Source of the DNA: Cryptomeria japonica
Taxonomy: Eukaryota > Streptophyta > Pinopsida > Cupressales > Cupressaceae
DNA length: 60,000 nt
Assembly: GCF_030272615.1 (NCBI RefSeq)
Contig: NC_081413.1
Coordinates: forward strand, 558,721,945 to 558,781,944
Direction of reading: 5' to 3'
Part shown: positions 22,721 through 36,688 of the stretch, in pieces
Layout of the letters: each line of letters begins with the position of its first letter
Position numbering within the stretch: position 1 is the first letter of the stretch
The notes under the pieces: model-generated
Told to the model about the DNA's origin: nothing
Seen by the model: only the letters and a program-made list of their open reading frames with translations
Databases searched by the model: none
Program-made: the position numbers and the translations under genes

Positions 22721-24825
22721 CAATACATTTACAACAATGTAAACAACAGGTCTAAAAGTATAGAACTGCAAAGATTAGGGTTTCCAATAACAAGGATGCT
22801 GAAAGCATTCAAAATAGTAAAGTAAAGAAGCCCTTGGGACAAAGAATAGTAAACAATTTTCAGTATGAAAGATCATCAAAGGGAAAAAAAATCGAATCAA
22901 AGCATGGCATAAGATCAAAGTGTCCATTAATAACAAAGCCACGAAGTTTGTCTTGGAGCATTGATTTTGAAAAATACAGTCTTTATTTCATTTAATGACA
23001 GTTTGATGAAAGATGAAAGGCAATATGACAGTGAGAAAAACACAAAGATTTAATCAACACCTTCGTAACAACTTCTCACATGAGATAAGTATGCAGTCTA
23101 CTCAAGAATGAAAAGAATATGACAATATTTGAACAACAAAGCTTGAAGGTAGTGACCTTCACCAGTTAATGCAGTCACAAAGATTTGACACAAGTTACAG
23201 AGGTGAATGGTAATTTAATGATATTAAAAGAAGGTCTCCAAAACCCTAATTCAAAGGGATAATCTCATTGACAAAAGCATCCACAGAGATGATTCCTAAC
23301 ACCATGTAATGAAATAATATTCACTCAGTCAAATGGGATCATTATATACTTGAGTTGAGGATTAGTTGACAAGGAAGAGGAGAAGTCTCAAATGCAAGCA
23401 TTAGCTCAAAGCTTCAAAAGAGGGATATATGTCAACTATCGAGCGGTTCCACATCGGTTTTGACCTTCCATAGATATGCCATCAGATGAGAAACACTTTG
23501 GACCTATCATCACTCAGTTTGCATCAACCCAAGACCTTATTTTGCATGATATTAAATCAATTTCAACGTCAGTAACATTGGAGACATCAAACAACTCATG
23601 CAACAGTTCATGCCTAAAAATAGGAGCTTTGGAGATGCAAGCAGTAGTTCAAGATTAGTTTGAGACTCCACATGCATTCATCATGACTCATGAGACTTTT
23701 TGAGGCCACCTACACTTAGTTTTCACTAGGTTTGCATGCTTTTATGCATGACATTCAAGCCAATTCAACCTCAAAGGACTTCATGCAAATTTTTAAGATT
23801 AAAGTTGAATAAAGAATAAAGAACTGAACTATCTTTAGTTTTCGAAGGCATAACAACTTGGCTCCTATTTCTTCTCAAGACTTTTTCTATAAATCCTATC
23901 TCATTTTCTATTCTAAGTTAGCTCTTTTTCTTCTTAGCATACACAACAAAAATTATTGTAGCTCATTCATACAAGCATTGTAATAGATCTTCTATCAGTT
24001 TATGAATAAAGAACAACAAATTCTTTTCATACACCTCTTGTTTCAACATTGCCACATGTATGATTTTGATGATAATATTACAATTTACTATTAAATCTTT
24101 TATTATCGTCTCGTTAGTGCTTTCTAGAACAAGTAATTTCATGTTGCAAATTCAAGTTGTGGGTTGTGTTATCTAGTTTCAATAAATTGAATGTTGTGAA
24201 ATCTGTTTTCCTTCAATTGAAATATTGAAAACTTTCAAATGTTCACACAAAATATTTATGGGTTTCATGATCTTAGTTGATTTGTAATCAGGCTTTGGGT
24301 TCTTTAAAGTTGATGATTCATTTAGTACAACGAGTAGTATCATATCCATTGGTGTATCACCTCCTATTAGCAGTAGAATTTTTAATTCTAGCAAGCTTTC
24401 TTCCCCTTTCCTCGGTCAAAAGTTATTTTTATAGGAGGTTTCATTAGAGAACCAACTCACTCTGGAGGTTGATTTCCATCATAGGCAACCCATAGGCCTG
24501 GAAATCATGCAATGTTTCACAAGATTGTTGAGCTTTTAGCTTAAGCATCACGGGTGCAATCTTGGTGACAACAATAACAAACTAGTTTACATTCTTATAA
24601 TAGGACTACTCTCATAGTTGCCCTTTTTTAGTCTTTTCAATCTCAAATAGTCATTTCAAATTGTAACTTTTATACATTGTTGCATGTATAATTTTATATT
24701 TTATAGAAACATCGTAATGATAAAAATTGCAATCCTTGAGAAATATACAATTATGTTTTGGACTCACTTTGGTGTCAATCTCCACTAGTGTGTTTTTATG
24801 TTCATTTAGTTCTTGCATAAACATT
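22721..24825. other. Intergenic, possible LTR debris
   Basis: No coding homology is seen. CTATAAATCC near 23888 followed by AATAAAGAAC near 24004 has the layout of an LTR promoter and polyadenylation region, but no ends or partner could be found, so I do not call an element. Confidence 0.35.
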
Positions 24826-24830
24826 TTTCC
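24826..24830. repeat. Target site duplication TTTCC of element D, left copy
   Basis: TTTCC at 24826-24830 equals TTTCC at 31581-31585, directly outside the two LTRs. Confidence 0.9.
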
Positions 24831-25251
24831 TATTGGATTAATTTTAGGACAATTATCTAATTATTTATTAATTAGGTTTTTCAATTGTTTTTCACTTAAG
24901 CTAAACTTAAGTGCTTTATTTTATATAAGTGTTACACTTTTTTAGTTCGAGTTCACTTAGAGGTACTTCTAGTTAGCTTTTATAGCCTGTAGTTGGGCTT
25001 AATTTAGCTCCTACTTTGCATTGCTTTAGTTTTTATAATTTTAGGATTAGGGCATCTCTTGCTTTCTATAAAGAGAGTCTTTCATTCATTATAGTTGTAC
25101 CTTCAATATTGAACCTTTAATTATTTTTTGCAATAATAAAAAATTCTCTAGTTGCTATAGAGCATACAATCTGTGCTTGGTCTCTTTTATATGATAGGTA
25201 TTTTGCATATAGATGATTCTTGGCTCCTATGGTTGATCATCAACTTCTACA
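24831..25251 (+). repeat. Element D 5' LTR
   Basis: 421 bp, from TATTGGATTAATTTTAGG (TG mutated to TA) to CAACTTCTACA. It aligns end to end with 31169-31580. A candidate TATA (TTTCTATAAAGAG near 25064) and a T-rich downstream part with AATATTG words are visible. Confidence 0.9.
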
Positions 25252-25262
25252 TGGTATCAGAG
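25252..25262 (+). promoter_or_regulatory. Element D primer binding site
   Basis: TGGTATCAGAG follows the LTR end directly. It matches the complement of the 3' end of plant initiator-Met tRNA, the common copia primer. Confidence 0.9.
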
Positions 25263-26358
25263 TTTTTCTATCAAGTTATTTTTTATATAATTGAGGGATC
25301 CAACTTGAGGTGAATTTTCTATGCACTTTAGTCTCAAATGAAGGTTGCCATCATGTTCGCAGTGTTGAAAAACCCTAAGATTGACTATAGTTTCATCAAA
25401 ATTAAAGCAATTGAAATTTTGGGTCAAATTGGTCGAGGGCACATAAATCAAGGTAAAATATGGGGGTAGCTGAAAAATTTGGGCACTTTGGTGCAAAATA
25501 GAGGTCACCATTGCACTCAGAAGGCCCAAAAACCTTAAGACCACCTATTGAATCATACAAAACAAAGATGAAAAAAATTGCAATGTTTTAGCAGCCTAGT
25601 TTTTTGTATGGATTTGTATTGGTTGTGTCAGTGCTAGCATCAGCAAAACAAAAAGCACATTGGTTTAATTTTTTGTTTGGTTTAAAAAAAAAATGTTTAA
25701 TAGTTAATTAAAAATCAAAAGGCTACATGTTTTTCAAAGGGTTATAAAAAGGGCTTGGAATAAAAAAGTCAAAGAGGGAGGACAAAAGGTACGCACGTGT
25801 TGCATGTGTAGGCATTATACAATGCTATTGTCATCCTTTTTTGGCCAACCCACTAAAATTGGCACTCAACTAAATTTAGTAACATCTCAAATATCTTCAA
25901 TTTTTAGCTCAATACCCTCAAATATCTTCAATTTTTTTTGCCCATAACTTCATCATACAGAGTCAAAATTAGGTAGATGAGATATCGTAGAAAATATATT
26001 TTTGATGTTGATCTTATTGTGAGGGTGGTTTGATCAAATTTTGTACAAGTTTTTTGTACCAGGTCTCCAAAGTCATCTTTCAGTTTCATGCTTTTGGGGC
26101 TATATCTTACACACCCAGAGTCCATTTTTTGACTTGCACACATTGTAGAAAAGATCTTAGAGTACCCTATTTAGATCTTAGGTCCTTTTTTGCATATTTT
26201 TCATCAGGTACTCAAAGATCTCAATCTTGTCCTTTTGGATTCTTTCTTGAAAAATGTGCAAATACGTTATTTTTTCTGTGATTCAAGTGGAATTTTTTGG
26301 CATTGAGAGGATATATAATGTTGTATCAATCTATTTCTATATTTTCTTTTAATTTTTC
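25263..26358 (+). other. Element D long untranslated leader
   Basis: About 1.1 kb between the primer site and the first gag codons, with no protein homology. It shares GATCCAACTTGAGG-type words with the leaders at 56790 and 59360, so it belongs to the same family of elements. Confidence 0.6.
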
Positions 26359-26711
26359 ATAGATCCAAATCATATTGGTCCCCTTACTCCATTCAACTAT
26401 CATGGTTGGAAACAACAAATGGAAATTCACCTAAAACATTAAGAGTTATACAAAGTGACCATGGGTAAAGAAGGTAAGCCTACAAGTGTTGTTGAGAAGA
26501 GAAAATGGTTTAATAAGTGTGATGAGGATTTTGTAACATTATTCATGTCTATCTCCCTAGATCTTCTCTTTCATGTTGAGTCTTGCAAAACACCTAATGA
26601 GATCTAGAGTACATTTAAGTCCTTGTTTTGAAGCAAGATGCATCGAGGGGTTTCAAGATGGAGAATGGGCTTATTGGCTTGAATCCTAATGATTTTGAGA
26701 GCATCCAAGAT
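26359..26711 (+). pseudogene. Element D gag, N-terminal part
   Basis: The frame reads GPLTPFNYHGWKQQMEIHL near 26375-26430, the W-containing opening of copia gag, then YKVTMGKEGKP, LDLLFHVESCKTPNEI and, in a shifted frame, MENGLIGLNPNDFESIQD, which ends exactly at 26711. Stops occur near 26437 and 26607 and one frameshift near 26635. The homology picks up again at 28421, so the gag was cut by the insertion at 26712-28418. Confidence 0.85.
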
Positions 26712-28418
26712 TGATGCAGAGATTGGAGTATGGTTCAAATCAATGTTTCAGTCTTCTATCACTCCTTAAATAATCAAAATATCCCACCCATGCTTGGGGT
26801 TTGCTCCTTACATAAAAGTGCAGTCACGGTGAGCACTCAATTAGTCCCTCCAAAGGAATCATATGTAAGATTGGAATCCCAAATGCCCCACAAACATACC
26901 AAAGGCTTATATCATGTATTTATGGTGTGTTCAACTAGATTTTTCCACCCAAGAAGTTTCAAGTCACCCGTTATGGCATATACCCTATTTTGGCTTCTAG
27001 CTCCTACTAGCTCTGTTTTTTAGGATTGTCATTGATAAATATTCACCCATGCCTCTTATCCACAAAATGAGATAATTTTTAGATACCCTTTTGTGAATTT
27101 TAAATAATATATCAAAATGGATATACAATGTTTTATGACAGGTCTATCAAAATTAAGGGTTTTTCGTTGCACTAGGGCTCAATTAACACTCTTTTACAAA
27201 GGAAACTGTCTCCAATCACCAAAAATTATCACAAAACCCACTAAAAACTCTTAGGTATACCACAATTATATGGATTCACAAGGTTTTAGCAATAGAAACA
27301 ATCATTCTTCCTTTATTCTTACAAATTCACATGACTGCACTGTCAAATGGACAAAAGATGCACAAGTAACATACTTAGGGCATCATCATATTTCCCCCAA
27401 ACCTCATCCAACGTGCCTAAAAACTTTGAAATAATAAATAAAACCATTTAAAATTTTAAACTACAAATTTTCAAGAGATTTCAATGGTGAAAATAGGAGA
27501 AATCACATATTTTGCATACAAACCCCACAAACTCTATTTTCAGGACAGTTTTTAGAAATGGGCCTGGTTGACCCCTTAAAAAGCATTGAAAAAATTAATA
27601 ATAAAAATAAAATTTGTCCAAAATATAAATCTATTTCCATCCATCCAAGTCTCATGTCCGTACATGTTTGTACATGGCCATACTATCACATTTTCAGACT
27701 GTAAATTATGGAAAACATTTTCAGAACTAGTCAACTTCACCAAAATGGGTATAACATACTCAATTCTTAAAGAAAAATGCTCAAACCAAAGCAAAAAAAT
27801 ATTAAATAATCCCTATACCAATTAAAATTCATAAAATTGTACAATAATTTCATACCAGGTCGTATAAGAGTCTGAAGCAACAAAAAGACAGTGAAAACAC
27901 AAAAACCAGTAAGTTATTTCATTAATTTCTTCTCACCATGCTTCCAACCCCCAATATGTCAATGAAATACAAGTATTTAAAGGATTTTTTTTAACTTCTG
28001 AATCCCTATAACCAACCAATTAATTTACTTACCCAAAATGACTCTTCATCTCCCTAATTGCAACTTTACAACTTTGACAACTTTTACATTTTTGACAATT
28101 TGAGCAATATTTGCAATGTATCCCCTAAATGAACTTACACCCCTTCTAAATGGTTCATAACAACCTTATTACATACCAAATGTGTCAAAATACCTAAATT
28201 CTACCACTAGGCCTCCTAATTACACTTTTGCAAAATTGCATTGACAACATGACAACAATTTGCAAGTTTTTTACATCACTGGCCAAAATGAATCCCAATG
28301 GCCTAAAAACATCATAAATGGCCTCTTATGGCCTTATTACATAAATTTAACTTGAAAACACTTAAGAATTACCCTTTGAATACCATTTTCCAAGATTGTC
28401 CTTGGTGCTCTTGCACCA
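26712..28418. mobile_element. 1707-bp solo-LTR-like insertion in element D gag
   Basis: It starts TGATGCAGAGATTGG and ends GCTCTTGCACCA, so it has TG...CA ends. It is flanked by AAGAT (26707-26711) and AAGAC (28419-28423), a 4 of 5 match where the copy still encodes SIQD before and the gag continues LFTKLKSLRLQLK after. No coding region, primer site or internal repeat is visible, which fits a solo LTR formed by recombination. Element type and strand are not determined. Confidence 0.7.
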
Positions 28419-28420
28419 AA

Positions 28421-28900
28421 GACTTATTCACCAAACTCAAGTCTCTTAGATTACAATTGAAGTAGTGCAAAATTGAGGAGGAGGACTCTTAGTTGAATCT
28501 CTCTATGCTTGTCAAGCTGGGTCTTGATTATTCAGTTTTTGTTTCTATGTTTTATGCCACTAGAGATGTTCTTGGTACTCATTACACCATGCCTTCACTT
28601 GATGAGTTTGCTTCTCAACTCATAGGAGAGAAAACCAAGTTGGTTCAGATGGGGAGATTGAAGTCCTCCAAATCAAAAGGCTTCACATGGAAAAGGCAAG
28701 AAACAAAAACACAAGGATTCTAAGTCACATAGCAACCTAAGGACACACAATCACATGATTCTTCCAATTCTTCTTCCTCTTCCAAGAGGTTATCATCAAA
28801 GAAGGATAAGCCCAAGTGTGCTTATTTCACTAAACCATGACATGATGAGCATCAATGTTATGCAAAGAAGATTGATGAGCTGACACATCTTCTACAAAAT
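28421..28900 (+). pseudogene. Element D gag, C-terminal part with zinc knuckle
   Basis: Resumes with LFTKLKSLRLQLK, then LSMLVKLGLDYSVFVSMFYA and PSLDEFASQLIGEKTKLV (28505-28655), the standard C-terminal half of copia gag. A Ser/Lys-rich stretch follows, then a CCHC knuckle read as CAYFTKP-stop-HDEHQC near 28815-28860, in which the second Cys is Phe and a Gly/Arg codon has become TGA. A stop before the knuckle and a frame change near 28723 are also present. Confidence 0.85.
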
Positions 28901-29029
28901 CATAATATTCAACCACCTTCATGTACTACGTCTTCTTCTACTACTTTAGGATTTGGACATTCTGGCTCTCCTTCTATGAGACATGGTGAAGACAAGATGA
29001 AGGGACTTGCTTTATTTGCATCGACACAT

Positions 29030-29400
29030 TCTTATTACTTCAAGTGACTTCTTGATTAAGGAGCTTCACATCATATGACATCATTAGGGGGTACGTTCTC
29101 TTCTTTTGAGCATTGTCATTTTTCACAAATTTTGATGGGTAATAACACTTATATGAGTGTTAATGGGAGTTTTTTTATTGAGGTTAATGGTGGCACATTC
29201 AATAATGTTCTTTGTGTCATTGCATTATCTTCCAATCTTCTTTTCATCTACTAAATCACTCATAGTGGGATAGGCAACACAATTGAGTTCACCCCTAATT
29301 CAACGCTCATTAGAGATTTGCATAGTAGAGAGCTTGTTGTAGTTGGCAATGTTGATCATGCAACATGGTTGTATGAGTTCTCACATTTTTCTCCCATTGA
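29030..29400 (+). pseudogene. Element D aspartic protease
   Basis: The frame reads LLD-stop-GASHHMTSL, where the copia protease active site LLDSGASHHMT is broken by TCA to TAA at the Ser codon; the catalytic Asp is kept. NGSFFIEVNGGTFNNVLCVI and SSNLLF follow, then DLHSRELVVVGNVDHATWLYEFSHF, the usual protease to pre-integrase transition. No integrase HHCC or DDE motif follows. Its role in intact relatives is to cut the gag-pol precursor. Confidence 0.8.
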
Positions 29401-29960
29401 GCATGTAGTTCCATTAACTGGCCCTATCTCTCATGCATCAAGAGTATATTAGAAATCTGAGGAGAGGTTTGTTCATTTGAACCTATGTGTGCTTTAGTCA
29501 TCCACAATGGTTATTGAGACTTTTTTTGACCCTCCCCCACCTCTTGCTTCTTCAAAGATCAGTTTAATTTAGCAAGTTGATTGTTCCCTTCCAATTTCAA
29601 TAGAGTGGGATGAGTACTTGCGAGATATTGCAACATTGTCTGATACATCACACACTTCATAGATTGGGGACATGATTGAGGATATTCCATTCCTCTTTGA
29701 TGGTAGTTTTAGGATTACTATCATCCCATCTCCAATGCCTTCAAAGGTTGTTCATCAAGCATCTTCACAGCTGTTTAGATTTGCTTAAGTTGATTTGGCA
29801 TTTTTTGATTCAAACAGCTGGACAGTTGAGTAGTCTTCCATCGCACACATCTTGAGACTTTTCCTTCCATTGCCTTTCATGAAGTTGTTTCAACCTTGGC
29901 CACTTGATTTATTTCTTCCTAAGGGGAGGAACATGGTTTTCCACTCTTGGATCTCCATTT
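29401..29960 (+). pseudogene. Unrecognised decayed frame after the element D protease
   Basis: One reading frame continues for about 180 codons after the protease, broken only by TAG, TAA and TGA codons that are single steps from CAG, CAA or CGA. Readable blocks include DPPPPLASSKISLI, SIEWDEYLRDIATLSDTS, IEDIPFLFDGSFRITIIP and LFLPLPFMKLFQPWPLDLF. It sits where the integrase would be and resembles none of its motifs. It could be an acquired or lineage-specific C-terminal domain of the gag-protease protein, or a pol segment too diverged to recognise. Confidence 0.45.
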
Positions 29961-29962
29961 GA

Positions 29963-31160
29963 TGTAGGAGCATATAGGGTGTAAGAGCAATCTTGCATCA
30001 CCCAAAAATATTGTTTATTTGTTAATAAGGGCTATCTTGGTAGGGTTAGTATTTTCAGTAAGTTGTCAATTTTGCACAAAATATTACATAGACCTTCTAG
30101 ACCATAAATTGGAGCTAATGGTGAAGGAATTATCCGAATATCTTGTGGCATTTGGGAGTTACTCAATTTTTCTAGAAATTTCTCCAACAAAAACCTCAAA
30201 TGCATTTTTTAGGGTCTTAGAACCCCCAGATTAGGTCAAAAATTGCAAATCTTATAGATCTAGTGAAAGCATGGTATAGATCTTTTCGCAAGCTTTTCGA
30301 CGATGTATGATAATTGAAAATCCAACTGTCAGATTAAAAGATATGACCTTTGGAAGTTGTGCTACTTTAGGAAAAAATAAAAAATAAATAAATTCTCAAA
30401 ATATTCCAATGAATGCCAAAACCCATTTTGGGCATATTCTTGACATATTCCAATATAGGGAAATGGGGTGTAAAAGTGGTTGGCCTAAAAAGGGGGAGTT
30501 ACACTTTCCAAAACATTCTAGGCGGTTAAGTTACCTCATAATATAAAGAAGGCAAATGGGGGTTACATGGGGATAGTTCCTATAGTGCAAATCATGGCTC
30601 TGGCTTGTAGATTATTTTAATGAGAATTCCCATGTGGTTGTTACATGTTATTTTTGAATGTTGTAATTTCATTTCATTGAGATAATAGAAAGCAAGTGTT
30701 TCCTCTCTTGCATTTACTATTTATTTCTCTATCATTGTTGTGTGTTTAGGTTTATAAGGGGAGTACCCTTCATCACCATCAACATACATCCTTGAGCCTA
30801 CATCTTTAGAATTAGAGATTCTTCATTATGGGGGGATACATCGTCTCTTCTTCTCTCTCTTATGGGGGAATATTTATTGTACTTCTGTAACCGATTCTGT
30901 ACTTGGGGAGCCACTTGGAGTCCATCTTAGTTACATATAGTACTCTTTTCTTTTTCATTGCATCTCTCACTTTTGGAGAGGGGTTTTTTCCCATGTGTTT
31001 TTTCTCCTTTTCTCCATTTAGAGAGACCTCATTGGTGTGAGTTTAATTTATTTGCATTGGTTTGTAAATGAGTACCTATTCAGAACTAGTTGCCAAGACT
31101 CATTCTTGCATGCATTTTGCATTCATTATTAGCTCTTCAGCTTATCCCTAAGTTAATCTT
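29963..31160. other. Element D 3' non-coding region, possible LTR-like insertion
   Basis: No coding homology. The part from TGTAGGAGCATATAGG (29963) to about CAACATACA (30788) has the look of a solo LTR (TG...CA, with TTTATAAGGGGAG near 30751), but no clear target duplication was found: TTTGA on the left and TCCTT on the right. The rest (30790-31160) is T- and CTCTT-rich, as is common upstream of an LTR. Confidence 0.35.
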
Positions 31161-31168
31161 AAGGGGGG
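31161..31168 (+). promoter_or_regulatory. Element D polypurine tract
   Basis: AAGGGGGG directly before the 3' LTR start TGTTAAAG. Confidence 0.85.
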
Positions 31169-31580
31169 TGTTAAAGTAATTTTAGGATAATTAATCAATT
31201 CTGTATTAATTATGTCCTTTAATTATTGTTTCACTGAAGCTAAACTCAGGTGCTTTATTTTATCTAGGTGTTACGCTTTTTTAGTTTGAGTTCACTTAGA
31301 GACACTTATAGTTAGCTTTTATAGCTTGTAGTTGAACTTAATTTAGCTCCTACTTTGCATTGCTTTAGTTATTATAATTTTAGGATTAGGGCATCTATAA
31401 AGCAATTCTTTCATTCATTGTAATTGTACCTTCAATATTTAATCTTCAATTCTTTTGTGCAATACTACAAAATTCTTTGGTTGTTATAGAGCATACAATC
31501 TTTGCTTGATCTCTTTTGTGTGATAGGTGTTTTGCTTGTAGATGATTCTTGGGTCTTATGGTTGATCATCAACTTCTACA
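31169..31580 (+). repeat. Element D 3' LTR
   Basis: 412 bp from TGTTAAAGTAATTTTAGG to CAACTTCTACA, followed by TTTCC. It is colinear with 24831-25251; the main difference is loss of about 10 bp near the TATA region (CTCTTGCTTT missing). The amount of divergence by eye suggests an old insertion. Confidence 0.9.
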
Positions 31581-31729
31581 TTTCCTCCCATGGTGCCAAG
31601 ACCTTGCCTCTTGTAATTTTTTTTCTTAAAAATTAATGTTGCAACTATCTTATCTATAAGATTTCCTAGTGTTTGACCCTTTCTATAGCTGGAATCATCC
31701 AAACATTTGCACAATGAACTAATGCCCCA

Positions 31730-33038
31730 TGCTAGTTATATTGGCATGTGTTTGTCATTGATGTCAAATGGTGATTTTGATTGTCATAACTTTATCATTT
31801 GTTTGAACAATATTGAAAGAAATTAAATGTGAAATTATTCAATGATTATATGGTGGTAGCTTTTGAAAAAGATTTCTTATTAATAAGAATGACAACTTGG
31901 TCTAGATGACATTTGAGGTCTAGTAATTAGCAAGATGACAAATTGCATTGCTTATATTATGGGTAAATTTTCTTGAAGTTTTTCAAGTAGAGAAAGTAGT
32001 TCGAGTTTGATGACTAAGGGTTTGAAGTATGTGTTTTAAGTCATGTCTCCATGGCAACAAGAACTAATCAACAACAACATGAACTTTGACATCTATACTA
32101 AACATCATTACATTGAATAATAATTTTACTAATAATCTCAAATGACTTCTAAAGTCATATCTAAGGTTGAAGAACAATATTTCAAAGGTGCAGGATTGAA
32201 GATCATAGATCAGTTTTTAAATATTAACGACTATTTCTCGTACAAGATTTTGACATGCAATGTAACTATTTGTACTGATTGTTTTTCATTTATAATGATG
32301 GACTTGGAGTTTTAAACCAAAGAACAAACGTTGTGTACAGTTTTTTATTGAGATGAGTATCATATGAAAGGTTTTTTCCTTCTGCAAATATCTGGTCAAA
32401 ATAGAGTGTTAATGCTTTATTTGTAAGATTGTAAAGAAATGTTGTAGAATGTATACCATGCTTGTTGCTGCAGATGAAACATTTTGGTCAATGAATTTGA
32501 TTATGATAAGGGATTGATAGACAGAGTTTTGATTTGTTTCTGCGGGTACTTAATGGGAATAAATGTAGAATACTGATGTCATGTTTTAATGTTGTAGATG
32601 AAATAAGGTTGATTAATGTATTGCATAGAAAACAAAGTAACCCTCTGTATCATGATTGTTCTCTTTCTAATTGGAGTCTATGTTCCTATAAATAATTAGA
32701 GTGGGTGCTCTTATTGCTAGTGAGTCATACATTGTGTCGTTAGTGAGGCATAGATTGTAATCAGTGAGATTTATGGCCAATGAGGCTTAATAAAGTTCAT
32801 TTTCATACTGTTTTTTTACCCTTCTAGGGTTTTCCACTCAAAGACCTATGTTATGTGATATGCATATGTAAGTTCTCTTGTATTTTGTTGGTGGATATAT
32901 GCCTTGATGCTATTGTTTTATGTTCTATGGTATGTTCTATGCCTTGGTGCCATTGTGTCAAAGCATTTAGTTGTTAAATGAATTGTTTTTATTGGCCACT
33001 GGTTCACCCCCCTCTTAGTGGTTTGGAGTATTCTAACA
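31730..33038 (+). mobile_element. LTR-like segment, probable solo copia LTR
   Basis: It begins TGCTAGTTATATTGGCATG and GTTTGTCATTGATGTCAA, a start common in plant copia LTRs, has a TATA box (CCTATAAATAATTAG near 32691), a polyadenylation word (AATAAAGTTC near 32789) and TTCACCCCCCTCTTAGTGG near its end, finishing TTCTAACA at 33038. The C-rich end block is also seen at the end of the element B LTR. No primer site follows and no target duplication was found, so the exact ends are tentative. Confidence 0.5.
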
Positions 33039-33722
33039 AATTCTTCATTTAATTATTATTTTGGAGCATTTTTTTGCCTACTAGCTACATATTTAAGTGG
33101 TTCCCACTTTGAAATGGATTTGAATGGCTACCCAACTCCCTCATCTCCCTCCATTCATCTTGTTTTTGAATTTCTCATCTGATAGTGTTGCAACATATCA
33201 CTCTAGATATTAAAAATTTCTCTCTACATCATAGTTACTATCATTTTAGAATTTCACACCAACATTGTATATTCATGTGAAAACTCTATAACTTACTACT
33301 ATACTCTTGGAATGTTCAACAACATTCTCTAATCATATTCTTGATTCCCTTGGCTTCAACACGTATGTAGTTGATTGTGTATTGTTAAGTTTTCTTTGAA
33401 TTCTCATTTATTTATTTTTGTCATTAGAGAATTTTTTTTATCTCCATCAACATCTTGGGATCCCATTTCCTAGTTATTAGTACTCTCCTTCACACTCTAG
33501 TTTACATTATTTGTATTATTATTCCCCGTTCAGTTCCTTGACACCCTTAGGATAAGAGAATATACTCTATTTTATCATTTTCTACATCTAGATTTCTATG
33601 GATATTGAAAAACCAAAGTCAGGGATTGACCATTGATGGCAAGCTCATTCACAACACCAAAAATTTCTCAATTTTAAGTTTGTAGGTCTCTATTAGGGGC
33701 TTTTCACAACATGTTGATTTAA

Positions 33723-35738
<2,016 letters not shown>

Positions 35739-36688
35739 TGTAAATACCTAAAATTGTCTTGTCATAATTAAATAAATATTTTTATTTATATAATTATTTG
35801 TATCTCAACCCTTCTATTAATTAAATAGATTTTTATTTATTTAATTCATTCATTTATCCTTTTCTAGCCTTTCCCTATTTAAATATATATTTTTATTTAT
35901 CTAATTATCCTTTCCCTAAATTAAATAAATATTTTATTTATTTAATTGATCCCACTTCTTCTATTAATTAAATAGATCTTTATTTAATTAATTCACTAGC
36001 TTTTTCCCTCGATGACACTTGTCATTTATCTCTTCATTTTATCCTAAGTACCTCCTTCATATTTTATTATTTCCTCTACCTACCCTTTAATCCTATTTGA
36101 CCATTTATCCTTTCACCTCTTATTCCTATCCCTCCATTTTCTAAGTTGTTCTCTATATAAGAGTATTCCTTCATCCTTTCATGACCCTAACCAATGTGAT
36201 CAATCAACTTTCACGCAATCAAGAAATCAAGCATCTACACAACCACAATCTGGTCTTTGTTGAGCTCTTGTGCATAATACAAAATATGAGAGAAATCATA
36301 TCAAGCAAGATTAATGGAGATCAAAACCTACTAAGCATGTGAATGGTATACTCTTTCATGTTTTGATATTTTTCATGTTTTAGGTTCTTCATTGGTGTAT
36401 GGTGGATTCTTAATTGTAGAACTAGGGTTTTTATGTGGTTGGATCTTTGTTGGTTTTATAATAGTTTAACATTCCATTTTCACCGTATACAGACACCATC
36501 CAAAACCTCAACACTAAGCATATCCCAAAGTAGTTCCAACATAGTCCCATAATAGATGCAGTTCCAAATGCAATTTCTAACATTTTGTGTGTATCAACAA
36601 TATAGTTACTGAAATTATATTTTAGATATTTGCAAGCATACAAAACATTGATATTATTCTTCTCTTTCCACTTACTCTTATTGTAAGT
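35739..36688 (+). repeat. Gypsy-like LTR start and promoter region
   Basis: The segment starts TGTAAATACCTAAAATTG, a form seen in plant gypsy LTRs. It contains repeated AAATAAATATTTTTATTTAT and TTCTATTAATTAAATAGAT words (the latter at about 35811 and 35957), and a good TATA context (CTCTATATAAGAGTATTCC near 36151). I could not find its 3' end or a target duplication for GGCAC on its left; the end at 36688 is only the start of element F. Confidence 0.4.

Larger units (their letters stand above)
24831..31580 (+). mobile_element. Element D: non-autonomous copia-like element (gag-protease only)
   Basis: Both LTRs, the primer site, the polypurine tract and an exact 5-bp target duplication are present, so both ends are certain. 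The 6.75 kb body holds a leader of about 1.1 kb, a gag split by a 1707-bp insertion, a protease, and about 1.8 kb without integrase, reverse transcriptase or RNase H. Without the insertion the element would be about 5.04 kb. It would depend on a related copia element for integration and reverse transcription. All frames carry stops, most of them one C-to-T change from sense. Confidence 0.9.

Noticed and set aside
29963-30790. Solo LTR inside element D with exact ends
   Set aside because: TG...CA ends can be proposed but the flanks (TTTGA and TCCTT) do not match, so it is kept only as a possibility in the feature list.
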